Assembly: GCF_963678635.1 (NCBI RefSeq)
Contig: NC_087062.1
Span: forward strand, 16,725,789 to 16,789,788
Source: Symsagittifera roscoffensis
Lineage: Eukaryota > Xenacoelomorpha > Acoela > Convolutidae
DNA length: 64,000 nt
Direction: 5' to 3'
Shown here piece by piece: positions 24,951 to 38,103 of the stretch. The notes under the pieces were generated by a model. It made no database searches and was not told the origin of the DNA. It saw only the letters and a program-made list of their open reading frames with translations. The position numbers and the translations under genes were made by a program. Position 1 is the first letter of the stretch, and every line of letters starts with the position of its first letter.

Positions 24951-27900
24951 TCTGGGCAATCTAAGAAAAAAACGCACCAACATCTAGATTTTTTTTGGAA
25001 TTAGTATTGCAATCAGCTTAGACTATTATTTTTCCGGATGTAAAAAAGTTTGAGTACAAGTTTCTCGCTAAAGGAAACGACTATTTATATTTTTCAGTAT
25101 TCAACACGAGTAACTTGAGGAAGACCATCTCAATTTAGAATCATTGAAAAAAAGATACAATCAGAAGTGTGGTATTATCTATGCAAACAGATGCGCAAAC
25201 AGTTGGATGTTCATTGAACTAAATGAATCGACGAAACTTCAAATTTGTTAGAGTCACATCTACGGAAACTATGAATTGACTCTAGTTTTTTCATTGAAAA
25301 GATTCCAACCAATTTAAAGTAGTAGTTAAATCAATTGTTGACGAAATAGGTGAACTTGAGCCAATAAATTGGTTAAAAGCGGTTGCTTAAGTTGAATTTA
25401 CTTTTTTCGTTATGTTTTTTGCGTGCTCCAATGGTTGAATTTTTTTCAAGCTCGAGAAGGAGCATGTTAGGGCACAACAGTTCTGTTCAGATTCGTTGAT
25501 TAAATATGGTATCATCATGATTTTTCTGAGCAAACTCCACATGCAAAAAAAAATTGAAATTGCTTATGTATTTCAATAGTACGAACCAATTTGCAAAAAA
25601 AAACTGATCATTCAATGTTTGTTTTTGAGTTGGTCCAGTCAATGAATCCACAATTAACTTTTCCAAGCAAAGAGAAGCACGGAAGCTTTATTGTTTGTTA
25701 TTACAAAAAATAGTAATGGCAAAAATCAAAAACTCTCTGAACAATTTCAGCTAATGGTGAAGTTTAGAATCGTTTTCATTTTTAGTACCGAATAAATTTG
25801 TAAAAATCAAAAATTTTCCTAAGAAATATTGAAACTATTCTTGATTGTTTCCTTGGCCAAACTTTAGTTCCTTGGCCAAATTAATTTGGTAAGCTTTTTG
25901 CATCTCTTTTCTGTGTTCTTGAAAAAGCTAAACCAGGGCATATAATCCTGGAGGGCCCTGTAAGGCCTATGCTCTCATTGTTGCTTTTATAGGTGTTTGA
26001 GCATTTGGATGGGTATAGTTTTTTTGCGAAGTTGCAGTTACGTGTTTTGGATTTATGGGTCCTGCATGAGTATGTTTTTTTTTATTGGGCCCAATTTTTT
26101 TTACCTTCAATCTTTATTTGATGTGTCACTTTGTTTTGCATTCGTACTTGAGGTTTAACCGGTTGAGATCAGATTGAAGCTATTGCTTGTGTTTCTATTT
26201 CATTCGAGTCGATTTAGGTAATATAATTAGACTTAACCGTTGTTTAGTTTTTCTTGATTTCGAGATGGATGCAGCCTTTGCGGAATTAGTGTTTGCTAAA
26301 TTCAAATGAAAAAATAAGCTCGCAGCGTGCATGGTGAAAAGATTTTGCTTTCTTAAAGTGGTGATAGATTTTTTTTCAAAGCTTAAGCACAGGTGTTTCT
26401 GCGCACGTTGTTTAGAAAGTTGGGCTTCTAATGAACCGTTTTTTATCAATTATTCTAGCGTAACAAGGAAAGTGAAAAAAAAATCTGTTTTAATGTGATT
26501 TTCTACTTGTTGTATTGTCCATTAGAATGGATTTTAAATGAATTATTATGCATTAATTTTTTGCGAAAAAAATTGATTTAATTCCATTTTTAGTCCAATT
26601 TAGTTGTCTGAGCGTAACATGGGAATCGATTATATTTACAACATTTTAGACCAAACTCTAGTAAAATACTCTTTGAATCAGTTTTCGAATTGCATTAGAT
26701 TGTTATTTTTTTTTGAATGTTTCGAAGCTTGTTTACTAATGCCCCGTGGTCACTGTGAGAAAAGATCAAGAGGGCGTCTAAAAATTTGAAGAATAAGGTA
26801 TTCAACACCTTGAATGCAATGGATTGTACTAAGATCGAAAACAGTGTTCTGGCGATTGATGTGTCAGTTAGTTTCATCCATGCAAACTCGAGTCAAAATG
26901 AACATGAACAAGCATTGAGGAAAAATGCACATGAACAGAGCACATGAACAGACAAAATCTGAGCATTATGAGGCCAAACTGTGCAATATTTAGGTGCACA
27001 ATTTCGTGTCTGTATGTTCCTGGAACCCAGAGACAACTCCTAATACATGAAAAAAATTTGTCGGAACAATCAAACAAAACGAACGAAAAAAGAACAAAAG
27101 GAGTGTCAACTGCGTACCCGCATCCAAATTTAGGCGTAAGTAATCCAATATAACGGATTACTGTGATGATTTTTTTCACGATTATAATTGATTATAGTTA
27201 CCAAATTTAGATATTTGATGAAAATTTATACTCTTTTATAATGCATTATAATTGATTATAGTTCCAACAGAAAACCTCTTGTAATCGATTTTAATGGTGA
27301 TTTTTTCCCTGAGATTATAAAATTTAAAATCGATTGTAGTCGTGATATTTTCTAAGAGATTATAATCTCTTATAATCCATTATAATTGATTAAAGATCAC
27401 ACAGATAATCATTTATAATCGATTATAGTGCGTTATAATTCCTGATTTTTTTCAAATGTTTAATGATCAAAGAATATAATGATAGAAAATTCAAAATAAA
27501 CTAATTTAAAGCAAAATAGGTGATTTAGTCATTTTTCATCATTAACGACTCATATGTTGTTCTCTTGTTCTAATATGCTCTCCTGATCCGTCTCTTGTCC
27601 GGTGCCTTGGGCAGAAGGTTGGTGCAGTTGAAGAGGGTGACCGAAGAGTTCGGTGCCTTGAGCAGGAGATTGGTGCAGGTGAAGAGGGTGACCGATTATT
27701 TGGAGGCCTTGAACAGGAGGTTGGTGCAGATGAAGAAGGAAAATGGCAACATAAACATAACAAAACAAGTTGATACACATGATTATGCATGCAAACTGAA
27801 GGCCCCCCTCCCCCAAAACCAAACACGCCCACCAACTGACCTCCCGTCAGTTATTACTTAAACCCCCGATTAGTTTTTTACCATGAGCCCCCTAATTATA

Positions 27901-28380
27901 CACGCCCCCCTACAACAACACTGTATCTTGCTCGGCACGTGCAGTAAAAAGAGTAAAAGGTTATCTCGAACAAAAAATAGTTTTAAAAAACTTTTTAAAA
28001 ATTTTCTAAGGTACACAATTCAACTCTCCCAGTAGACTAGAACTCAACTCAAGTAATTTTACAAGGTCTTCTTTGTTTGCGAAAACCATTTACCGCATTT
28101 ACTGGCAGTTCCGACCAATTATATCGAAATATTTTTTTTTAGAGCTTTGACAGGACTGGGTTAACTCTAGAGGGTCAGCTCTAGAAGGTCAATATACTTT
28201 ATGTAAAGGTAAAGGAGTACAGGGGGCGGTCATATTTATTTGCTATGACTCACGCTAATATACATTCAATCTCTAGCACATTTCATGCTTCTTTCTTTTT
28301 TTTGACACGTCAAAATTCAAATCTTCGGATATTCGAAGTTCCGAATTTCTAAAAGTACAAAAAAAATCTTTTATATTCGA
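24951..28380. repeat. Tandem unit, copy 3 (3.43 kb)
   Basis: Same unit, shortened by loss of the segment between ACATTTTAGACCA (26,640) and CTCTAGTAAAATACTC. The same deletion is seen in copy 4. A small deletion also lies near 25,600. The minisatellite is at 27,593-27,740. Confidence 0.85.
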
Positions 28381-31377
28381 TCTGGGCAATCTAAGATAAA
28401 AACGCACCAACATCTAGATTTTTTTGGAATTAGTATTGCAATCGGCTTAGACTATTATTTTTCTGGATGTAAAGAAGTTTGAGTACAAGTTTCCCGCTAA
28501 AGGAAACGACGAATTATATTTTTCAGTATTCAACACGAGTAACTTGAGGCATACCATCTCAATTTAGAATCATTGAAAAAAAGTTACAATCAGAAGTGTG
28601 GTGTTATCTATGCAAACAGATGTGCAAACAGTTGGATTTTCATTGAACTAAATGAATCGACGAAACTTCAAATTTGTTCGAGTCACTTCTACGGAAACTA
28701 TGAATTGACTCTAGTTTTTTCATTGAAAAGATTCCAACCAATTTAAAGTAGTAGTTAAATCGATTGTTGACGAAATAGGTGAATTTGAGCCAATAAATTG
28801 GTTAAAAGCGGTTGCTTAAGTTGAATTTACTTTTTTCGTTATGTTTTTTGCGTGCTCCAATGGTTGAATTTTTTTCAAGCTCGAGAAGGAGCATGTTAGG
28901 GCACAACAATTCTGTTCAGATTCGTTGATTAAATACGGTATTATCATGATTTTTCTGAGCAAACTCCATATGCAAAAAAAATTGAAGTTTTTTTTGTATT
29001 TCAATAGTACGAACCAATTTGCAAAAAAAATCGGATTATTCTGAACATTCTTATCAGTCGACAATAGTTCAATGTTTTTTGTTTTGAGTTGGTCCATTGA
29101 ATGAATCCACAGTTAGCTTTTCCAAGCAAAAAAGAAGCACGGAAGCTTTATTGTATGTTATTACAAAAAATAGTAATGGCAAAAATCAAAAACTCTCTGA
29201 ACAATTTTAGCTACTGGTGAAGTTTAGAAGTGTTTTCATTTTTAGTACCGAATAAGTTTGTAAACATCAAAAATTTTCCTAAGAAATATTGAAACTACTC
29301 TAGATTGTTTCCTTGGACAAATTTCCAATTAATTTTGTAAGATTTTTGCCACTCTTTTCTGTGTTCTTGAAAAAGCTAAACCAGGGCGTATAATCCTGGA
29401 GGGCCCTGTAAGGCCTTTACTCTCATTGTTGCTTTCATAGGTGTTTGAGCATTTGGATGGGTAAGTTGAAAAGTTGCAGCTAGTTGTTTTGGATTTATGG
29501 GTCCTGCAGGAGTATGTTTTTTTTTAAATGGGCCCAATTTTTTTTATATTCAATCTTTATTTGATGTGTCACTTTGCTTTGCATTCGTGCTTGAGGTTTT
29601 ACCGGTTGAGATCAGATTGAAACTGGTTTGCTTCTGTTTCTATTTCATTCGAGTCCATTTAAGTAATATAATTAGACTTAACCGTCGTTTAGTTTTTCTT
29701 GTTTTCGAGATGGATGCAGCTTTTCCCGAATTAGTGTTTGCTAAATTCAAATGAAAAAATAACCTCGAAGCGTGCATTGCGAAAAACTTTTGCTTTCTTT
29801 AAGTGGTGAGAGATGCTTTTTCAAAGTTTAAGCACAGGTGTTTCTTTGCACGTTGTTTAGAAAGTTGGGCTTCTAATGAACCGTTTTTTATCAATTGTTC
29901 TAGCGTAACAAGGAAAGTGAAAAAAAAATCTGTATTAATGTGATTTTCTACTTGTTATATAATCCATTAGAATGGATTTTAAATGAATTATAATGCATTA
30001 ATTTTTTGCGAAAAAAATTGATTTAATTCCATTTTTAGTCCAATTTAGTTGTCTTAGCGTAACATGGGAATCGATTATATTTACAACATTTTAGACCAAA
30101 TTCTAGTAAAATACTCTTTGAATCAGTTTTCGAATTGCATTAGATTGTTATTTTTTTTTGAATGTTTCGAAGCTTGTTTACTAATGCACCGTGGCCACTA
30201 GGAGAAAGGATTAAGAGGGCGTCTAAAAATTTGAATAATAAGGTATTCAACACCTTGAATGCAATGGATTGTACTAAGATCGAAAACAGTGTTCTGGCGA
30301 TTGATGTGTCAGTCAGTTTCATCCATGCAAACTCGAGGCAAAATGAACATGAACAAGCATTGAGGAAAAACGCACATGAACAGAGCCGTGAGCGTAGACA
30401 AAATCTGAGCATTATGAGGCCAAACTGTGCAATATATAGGTGCACAATTTCGTGTCTGTTTGTTCCTGGAACCCAGAGACAACTCTTAATACATGTAAAA
30501 AATTTGTCGGAACGATCAAACAAAACGAACGAAAAAATAAGAACAAAAGGAGTGTCAACTGAGTACCCGCATCCAAATTTAGGCGTAAGTAATCCAATAT
30601 AACGGATTACTGTGATGATTTTTTTCACGATTATAATTGATTATAGTTACCAAAATTAGATATTTGATGAAAATTTATACTCTTTTATAGTCCATTATAA
30701 CTGATTATAGTTCCAACAGAAAACCTCTTGTAATCGATCATAATGGTGATTTTTTCCCTGAGATTATAATCTTTTAAAGTCGATTATAGTCGTGATATTT
30801 TCTAAGAGATTATAATCTCTTATAATCCATTATAATTGATTAAAGATCACACACATAATCATTTATAATTGATTATAGTGCGTTATAATTCCTGATTTTT
30901 TCAAAAAAAATCTGGTTGAATATTTAATGATAAAAATTAATAATCAAAGAATATAATGATAGAAAATTCAAAATAAACTAATTTAAAGCAAAATAAAGGA
31001 TTTAATAATTTTTCATGATTAACGACTCATATGTTGCTCTCTTGTTCTAATATGATCTCCTGATCCGTCTTTTGTTCGGTGCCTTGGGCAGAAGGTTGGT
31101 GCAGTTGAAGAGGGTGACCGAAGAGTTCGGTGCCTTGAGCAGGAGTTTGGTGCAGGTAAAGAGGATGACCGATTATTTGGAGGCCTTGAACAGGAGGTTG
31201 GTGCAGATGAAGAAGGAAAATTGCAACATAAACATAACAAAACAAGTGGATACTCATGATTATGCACGCAAACTGAAAGCCCCCCTCCCCCCAAACCAAA
31301 CACGCCCCCCATCTGACCTCCCGTCAGTTATTACTTAAACCCCCGATTACTTTTACTATAAGCCCCCGAATTATACA

Positions 31378-31428
31378 AGCCCCCCCTACAACAACACTGT
31401 ATCGAGATAGGGTTGTTGTAGGGGGGCT
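31378..31428. repeat. Inverted repeat around AGCCCCCCCTACAACAAC
   Basis: The left arm AGCCCCCCCTACAACAAC (31,378-31,395) pairs with GTTGTTGTAGGGGGGCT (31,412-31,428). The right arm exists only in copy 4; copies 1-3 pass from the left arm straight to TTGCTCGGCACGTGC. Confidence 0.8.
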
Positions 31429-31786
31429 TATAGAATATCCGTAAGTACTACCCATCCCCCTAATATAAGCTCCTAATTTTTTCTAAAACAAGTCCCCGTA
31501 ACAAAACACCCCTACGTATTTAAGCCCCTCTAATATAAGCCCCAATAATATAACTCCCCTCTAATATACGCCCCAATAATATAACTCTAATATACGCCCC
31601 AATAATATAATTGGGGGCTTATTTTAGGGGGTTTTTATCAGAAATAATTAGGGAGCTAAAGCAAAAAATAATAATCATAATAAAATTAGGGTATCTTCTG
31701 AAATTTTTGGTTCTAAATTTTTTTATCATATCAAAATAGATTAATTGCGTTTCGCTCTACAATTGGGTATACAGCTGAAAACATCT
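31404..31786. other. Segment present only in tandem copy 4
   Basis: About 380 bases of C-rich short repeats (AATATAAGCCCC / AATATACGCCCC) and AT-rich DNA. In copies 1-3 the flanks are joined at the three bases ATC, which stand at both borders in copy 4. This fits a microhomology deletion in the ancestor of copies 1-3, or less simply an insertion in copy 4. Confidence 0.75.
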
Positions 31787-32235
31787 TGCTCGGCACGTGC
31801 AGTAAAAAGGGTAAAAGGTTATCTCGAACAAAAAAGAGTTTTAAAAAACTTTTTAAAAACTTTCTAAGGTACACAATTCAACTCTCTCTCAGTAGACTAG
31901 AACTCAAATCAAGTAATTTTACAAGGTCTTCTTTGTTTGCGAAAACCATTTACCGCAATTACTGGCAGTTCCGACCAATTATATCAAAATATTTTTTTTG
32001 AGCTTTGGCAGGACTGCGTCAACTCTAGAGGGTCAGCTCTAGAGGGTCAATATACTTTATGTAAAGGTGAAGGAGTACAGGGGGCGGTCATATTTATTTG
32101 CTATGACTCATGCTAATATACTTTCAATCTCTAGCACATTTCATGCTTCTTTCTTTTTTTTCACATGTCAAAATTCAAAATTTCCGATATTCGAAGTTCC
32201 GAATTTCTAAAAGTACAAAAAATTCTTTTATATTC

Positions 32236-32455
32236 GGTTATAATATAATATCATCGTTTGATATATATCTTACAAAATAATCGATTATAATTGATGATAA
32301 GTTTACTGAAATTTAGCTTATTTTAATAAGGATTTCAGGAGATTATAATCCATCAATAATTGATTACAATAGAATTTTTTTACTTTTTCAATAAGACAAC
32401 TACTAAAATCATAATATAAACGATTATTATCTCTTGAAACTGGGTGCGGGTATCT
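32236..32455. repeat. TAATCGATTATAAT-rich tract ending in a TACCCGCACC-type inverted end
   Basis: The tract closes with ACTGGGTGCGGGTATC at about 32,437-32,452, the inverse of TACCCGCATCCA found inside each tandem unit (19,860; 23,722; 27,114; 30,564). It lies immediately to the right of copy 4 and may be the right terminus of a TIR element within which the tandem amplification took place. Confidence 0.5.
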
Positions 32456-35379
32456 TTGTATGCTCGAAAGATGGAAAAACTGCAATGTGAATTCTGCTCG
32501 AATTGAAGTCTTTTGTCGAGTGAAAGTAGGTTATAAACGGAGTTTGCAAACATTTTCGAAGTAATCTAGTACGGCTGGAAACGAACAGAAGTAAAATTTC
32601 ATTTGGAAGAAGAAGTAGAGTTTTCTAGTAAATGTGGACAATATTGATAGCAACATTAAAGATAGATCCTGAGATAGTACTGCAAGCAGCAATTTTGCTG
32701 CAAAACTTACCGTTCACGTTTTGAACAAACTGAAAGAGTGATAATTTGGCTGGGGCTGTATAAACTAGCGTATATATTCATTTTTACTTTTTACCACAAA
32801 AAACTGGTTATAATTGTAAAAACAATTCTTTTGTTGTCTTTTAACATCCAAAGTTCTCATATATAATAACGAGACAGATAGTCGGAATAATTTGGTTAGT
32901 AATCTAGTATCGGGAAAACTGATTGGCTTGATACGTTATTGAACTTCTTTTCGAAAGATTCAAATTTTTATGCTCTTTTATCTTAAGTTACGATCCCAAA
33001 TTTGGTTTTGTATGCACAAACGTATGCAAAAACGCGCGCAAAATTTTTGTGATTGAAAATCAAAAGCAACGAAAAAATATTTTTAGATTTGCTACTTCAC
33101 ACTCTAGACGGATCACTTTTAAGCAACTCTAAGTCGGGTGCTTAGAAGAACAGAGAAAACTATGGAAAGTTTTCGTAAAGCCATAATGTAAGTAGTCTGA
33201 TTGCGGGATCTTTTACATAAGAATATTGAGGAGTAAACAGATTTCACAAAAGTTTTTAAGGCCGAATCAAGAAAATGCCGGAAATCGTGTCCCCTCTAAA
33301 ATTACACTATCTGTATGTATTTCATCTCAAACAGAAAAAAAACTATTTTTATTTAGAAATGGAAAACTGCGCTTTTGTTCCTGAAAACTGCAAAACTAGA
33401 GTTGGAGCTTCATATACCGCTTTCTTGGTAAAAATTTGAGAAAATTTGGTAAGAAAATTGAGAAAAAAAATTCAGCAAACAAAGATTCTGTTTTTTTTTC
33501 ATTGTTAGTCAGTTTTTGAACATAACTGATTTTTTTGTCTTATGTGCAATTCACTAACCTTGTGCGTGTTTGTATAATTGCGCATGGTATCATGCACAAA
33601 ACCTCACTAAGTTAAAAAACAGATAAAAATATGAAAACAGAAAATCGTAAGAAACATTTCAAAATGATTATAATTTGCGCGTTTGTATGAAATGTAAGTT
33701 TCAGATTTAATACATGCTTGGGGTGGGGGGATATTCTGCAGTAGGTCTTTTAGGGGGGATATAATGGTCACTTTGGGGGGATATCGGTTGATCCGATATC
33801 ACTGCAGTCATGCCTATTTATACACTTCAATGCCGATTTTTTTCTACAAATTTATCTTTTACTTAGTTTTTGACCAAAAATGATGTGAACTTTTCAACTT
33901 GTTGAATGTAACTTATGCTTAGGCTATCTGGTTCGTTTGTTCAATTTTGACTGAAAAGACTGTGAGCTAATGAACACCTTTCGGTGCTAATGTTCAAGAT
34001 TGCAACACACTTTATATTGTAAATGAAACACAAAGTTTTTTTGTTCGACTTTCGATACGAAAGTAACAGAATATTTGTGCTCGGGGTGGGTTTTTCTCTT
34101 CAGACAAATTTTGACTTTTGAACTAGCCGTTTTTGATGGAATTTTGTATATCATTCAAAAAATATTGTTGTCTTGAGCTCAAATTTGAAAAGATATTTCA
34201 CCCATGATCATTTTTCGTAAAGTTATGGGGGTTTAATTTTTGCCATTTTGGCCAATTTGGGACAATTAACGCGCGATATATTTCGCGCTATTAATGCGTA
34301 AGCAGAGAGTCTTTTGAAATAGTTCTAAATTGGTTGAAAGAAGCTTATTTGCCATAATTGATTTGTTACAAGGAGCGAAATCTATCCTTTTGTACTTTTC
34401 ATAGGGATGATTTTCATAAAAAACTCCAAATTTAAGAAAAAATTTTTTTTCCTTTTTTTATTGCATTAAATTTTATAATGTTATCACTACTCCATAGACC
34501 TTAAAAGGCAGTCGGAACAATCAGGGCTTCGCACTGATACGAGCAGTCTTGTTTAGTTTTTGGGTTTAGTTACAGGGTTGTGTTTCATAATAATTGATTG
34601 AAACGCTTGAAAGATCTGCGCTAGATGAATGATTTTTGAGTCAGAACACGAAATAGATTGTGCGGAAAATTCAATATAAAATCGTTTAAAAAATGTGGCC
34701 AAGTTCACTAGGAAGTTGGACGTAAGAACCATAAAAACGACAGGTAGAAACATAAAAACGGCAAAAATCATTCAATCCGTTTAATCACTGTCACGGAGCG
34801 TCGGTTCAGCCACGCACAGCGAGATCGGATTATATACTTGCTAAAAAAGTAATGAAAATTATTTGAGCAAACAATTGTAGATCAAGCATAAAATCATGGT
34901 TTTCAGACTTTGCAGACTTCTGTTTAGACTTGGCAGACTTTGACCTGCGTGACGACTATAATTTTTTGGTCCCCACGCGGATTGATTCAGACTTATTAAG
35001 TCTGATTATAAAATCACGACCTCAACCCGGGCGGCTTTTCGCAAAGTTGATATGAGCATGCTCCTACCTTATTAACAGTTCGCCTAATTATAATTATATT
35101 ATTCTGTCTTGCGCTTAAGACCGCACCTCTCTCCAGGATGAAGAGATAGAATAGAGTATATCATGACTAGTTTCAGCATAGAGGACTTTGTGTACTATTC
35201 GCACCATCAGAGGAGTGAACATGGACATCTACACCATATGGTGATGAATCCGATATTCCACCATCTCACAAGGACATTCCTGGAGGCAAGTCGCAAAAAA
35301 GGAAGCGAGACTAGCTCTTGTCACGAGTCTAGAGGAAATGGTTCTTGTCAGGCATAGCAGACAGATATCATATCCCCGG
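32456..35379. other. AT-rich DNA, no gene recognised
   Basis: No supported coding region. Notable short features are a G-run cluster at 33,719-33,780 (four runs of at least four G), the hairpin GATATCGG/CCGATATC at 33,780-33,800, and GC-richer DNA at 34,900-35,160. A 64-codon frame at 35,163-35,357 (+), His/Ser-rich, is not recognised. Confidence 0.4.
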
Positions 35380-35480
35380 ATTCGAGATTTTTCACCTAAT
35401 TTGAAGCAAGATTTGAGCGGTTTGAGCAGTTTTTTGAGACAATTACGCTGAAAATCTTGCTTCAAAAAGAGCGGTTTAAC
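35380..35480 (-). repeat. Single arm of the GAGCGGTTT fold-back repeat
   Basis: TTCACCTAATTTGAAGCAAG followed by ATTTGAGCGGTTTGAGC matches, in opposite orientation, the right edge of the fold-back repeat at 13,100-13,210. Both give frames starting MKQDF on the strand of the match, which explains those short ORFs. Confidence 0.8.
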
Positions 35481-36315
35481 TTGCTGCTTCCTTTTTTAGT
35501 GGAAAACATCATTTTCTGATCGCGAAGTAGTTTTTGGCAATTTTCAAATTGAATATACAAAAGCCAATTGTTTTCAAGAGCCTAGATTGTAAAAACTTTC
35601 CGAACAGAAATTAGATTAGAAATAAGTTTTTTTCCGATTAGAAGTAGCCTAGATTTAGAAAATTTCTGACCAGAAACTGGATCAGAAATAGAAAATTTTC
35701 AGAAAATCCATTATTCACAAATTTAAACACTTCACAAAGAATTCCTGACCAGAATTTGAGGAAGTTAACTATTTCTTGGCAGAATTAAAGAACAACTTAG
35801 GTACGGGCATTGAATTATTTCTCTGCTCTATACTTCTAGTTTCATTTCCTCCTTTACCTACCGAAGTCTCATAAAAAAATTGTTTGTGATCGATTTTCAT
35901 CGAAAAAGTCGTGTAAATAAACGATTATCGTGGCAAATTTAGACCACCAAAGAGTTCATTTTTGTTTTCGATGTAATCGAATATTTTTGTTTGAAAAATC
36001 AATGACAATCAATTAAAGTTTGTAGATATGAACTGTCTTCTCTGCAAAACTCGAACCCGAACGTTGATCCTCATTGATTTTAAGACAAACTTGAAAATCA
36101 GTGACACAACACAATAGCTTATAAGGTTTAAAAGGAGTTCAAAAACAAATGGGTTGTAATCCACTAAATTTCAATTTAAAGAATGATTATTTTTCTTTCG
36201 AAAAATTAGTTGAAAATTATCAATCACAACTGGCTAAGAAAAGATTTTTGCTCTGAAGAATACTAACCTTACAATCCCTTTTAATCAATTGTGAGTTTAA
36301 GTTCGGGGTGGCCTT
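35481..36315. other. AT-rich DNA, nothing recognised
   Basis: Short repeated phrases (CTGACCAGAAxTxGA) occur near 35,670 and 35,750, but no gene, RNA or defined element is visible. Confidence 0.35.
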
Positions 36316-36640
36316 CTCATAGAGTAATTTCTGATAAGGTACACCGTCTGTTTGTCACTCTATCTTTTATCGGCCGGATAGATTCATGCAGCATCTTAGT
36401 CTAATACCATTTCTATTCTTGCTCTCATACCTTATATTTCCCAGTCTCAAAATATCTAGAGATATACTGGTTCATCGCGAGGTTAGAGGAGAGAAGAAAG
36501 CATCTGATTTCAACCTTTATTATTAATTCTCTAAACCATTGGGGTTTCAGGTTTACATATCTAGAGTAAGAATTTTTCATGGGTCATGATTGTTTAGTAA
36601 TAAGTATTTTACAGAGAATTAAAATATAAAACATAGCCAA
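36316..36640 (-). mobile_element. LTR fragment related to the env-bearing element at 53.7 kb
   Basis: TCATAGAGTAATTTC, GGTACACCGTCTG, TCGGCCGGATAGATTC and TTTTAGTCTAATACC-type blocks occur in the same order as at 53,740-53,860. Weaker similarity continues for about 200 bases. No coding part is attached, so this is a solo LTR or LTR fragment of the same or a sister family. The two diverge by many substitutions and small indels. Confidence 0.7.
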
Positions 36641-37973
36641 TCGAAGATTGGAAAAGAATAATGAAAGCAAGTAAACATAGAAAAAAGACTGATTTCGTTA
36701 AATAATCTCAACTTTTGAGTTTCAAAGAAAAAAAATAGATGACCTTTAAGCTCTTTGAGTTTTTAGAACAATGATTGGCACTTTTTGATAACATCAACCC
36801 AACTTGAAAAGACTGGATCAACAGATAAAATTTTGATTCCGCTGGAAATCTAAAAATTCAATTCCACTATCGAAACTAAAAACCGTTCACGACCTTTTGC
36901 GCCATTTGCACGTTCGTGCCTGGAGAGTGATATATACGTCACTTTAAGCAGATGAATTTCAATTGAACTCAAAAAGTGCATATATACCAAATGCATCAAT
37001 ATTTTAAGACTTTTCCATTAAAAAAATCAGCAAGACCTTTAAGATTCTTCACGTTCATTACTCTTAAGAAAATAATTAGTTTCAAACTGGTTCCAATTCT
37101 TTCGATTTTTTTCCGATTTTTATGAAAAAATACAATAAAAGTTGATTAAAGTGTTGCCTATGACTTTCAATAAGGATTGATTGTCAATATAATCCTTAAG
37201 AGTATGAAGTTGGTCTCTTTACAATAAAGAAATAGGTTTACCACAAAATATGAATCATTCGTCTTACAATCTAATTAATCGAGAATTTTGACTCAATTTA
37301 CCAATCAAGCTGCCTTTAACTCAAAATCTTCAGCTTTGTAATGTTATTAAATATTTAGGTGCAGAAAAAATTCTGCTGATAACTGAAAATAGTGAAATAA
37401 TGCCTTTTTTTACTTGGTTTTTAATGGTTCTTACATGACAGAGATGCTTATACTAAAGACTAAAAGCGCTGATAGTTTTTTGAAGGTTATAAATCACAAG
37501 GAATTCCTTCGCGTGTCTTTATCACATCATATATTGATCCACATGAGAATTCTTTTCGCTGCAGAGCCCACCAAAAGCATACCACTCGCCATATGCATTA
37601 TCGCAAACAACCTGAAACAAAACCAAACTTTATCTCTCACTAGAACCTAATATCGAAACAGGCAACAAGCGTTCATAGCAGTAGGAAAACCTATTATTTC
37701 TGTAGGGTAGCATAATAATTAACCATTTTTATTTTTCCAGGGTAATTCATGGTGAATAGCAATAAGGTACAGCAGACCAAGTGATCTTCGTCCCCCAAGA
37801 ATTTTGAGGAGGATTTTTAGCCAATCAGAATCAACCAAATGCTGGGTTGAAATTTGGTCTATCTGGGCTGACAGCTTGATCGGTAATGTAATCAATCAGT
37901 GGTCAATTTTAAGGAAGCGAATTCACTATCAATTATTCAATATAGTTCAGCTATGAAACAGTCAAAGTTAATA
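36641..37973. other. AT-rich DNA 3' of the CAP gene, no gene recognised
   Basis: No convincing exon or element. A 78-codon frame at 37,414-37,650 (+) is unrecognised and likely chance. Confidence 0.35.
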
Positions 37974-38103
37974 TCAAAAATTTATATACCCTGTTTTGCC
38001 ACTTCTTTGATCTATTGTGGTTTCCTCGACTGAAGCAGAAGTTGAAGGCTCATTAGTAGTCGTGTCAGCTGGTCCGACTGTCACTGTTGTTGTCGTGCCG
38101 CCA
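37974..38103 (-). CDS. CAP gene last recognised exon: Thr/Ser-rich tail
   Basis: After the acceptor TTTTGCAG-like site (TTGTTTGCAG) the exon joins exon 5 in phase as CGGGTTTTVTVGPADTTTN, then EPSTSASVEETTIDQ and a stop at 37,974. Low-complexity Thr/Ser suggests an O-glycosylated tail. A possible donor (GG/GTATAT at about 37,989) means more exons to the left cannot be excluded. Confidence 0.65.

Larger units (their letters stand above)
28381..32235. repeat. Tandem unit, copy 4 (3.86 kb)
   Basis: It shares the 375-base deletion with copy 3 (junction near 30,097) but carries about 380 bases absent from copies 1-3 (31,404-31,786). It holds the longest open frames of the array, 146 codons at 30,162-30,602 (+) and 162 codons at 30,140-30,628 (-). 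They overlap on opposite strands and neither resembles a known protein. Confidence 0.85.

Noticed and set aside
30140-30628. 162-codon (-) and 146-codon (+) frames in tandem copy 4
   Set aside because: They overlap almost completely, are interrupted in other copies, and resemble nothing known.
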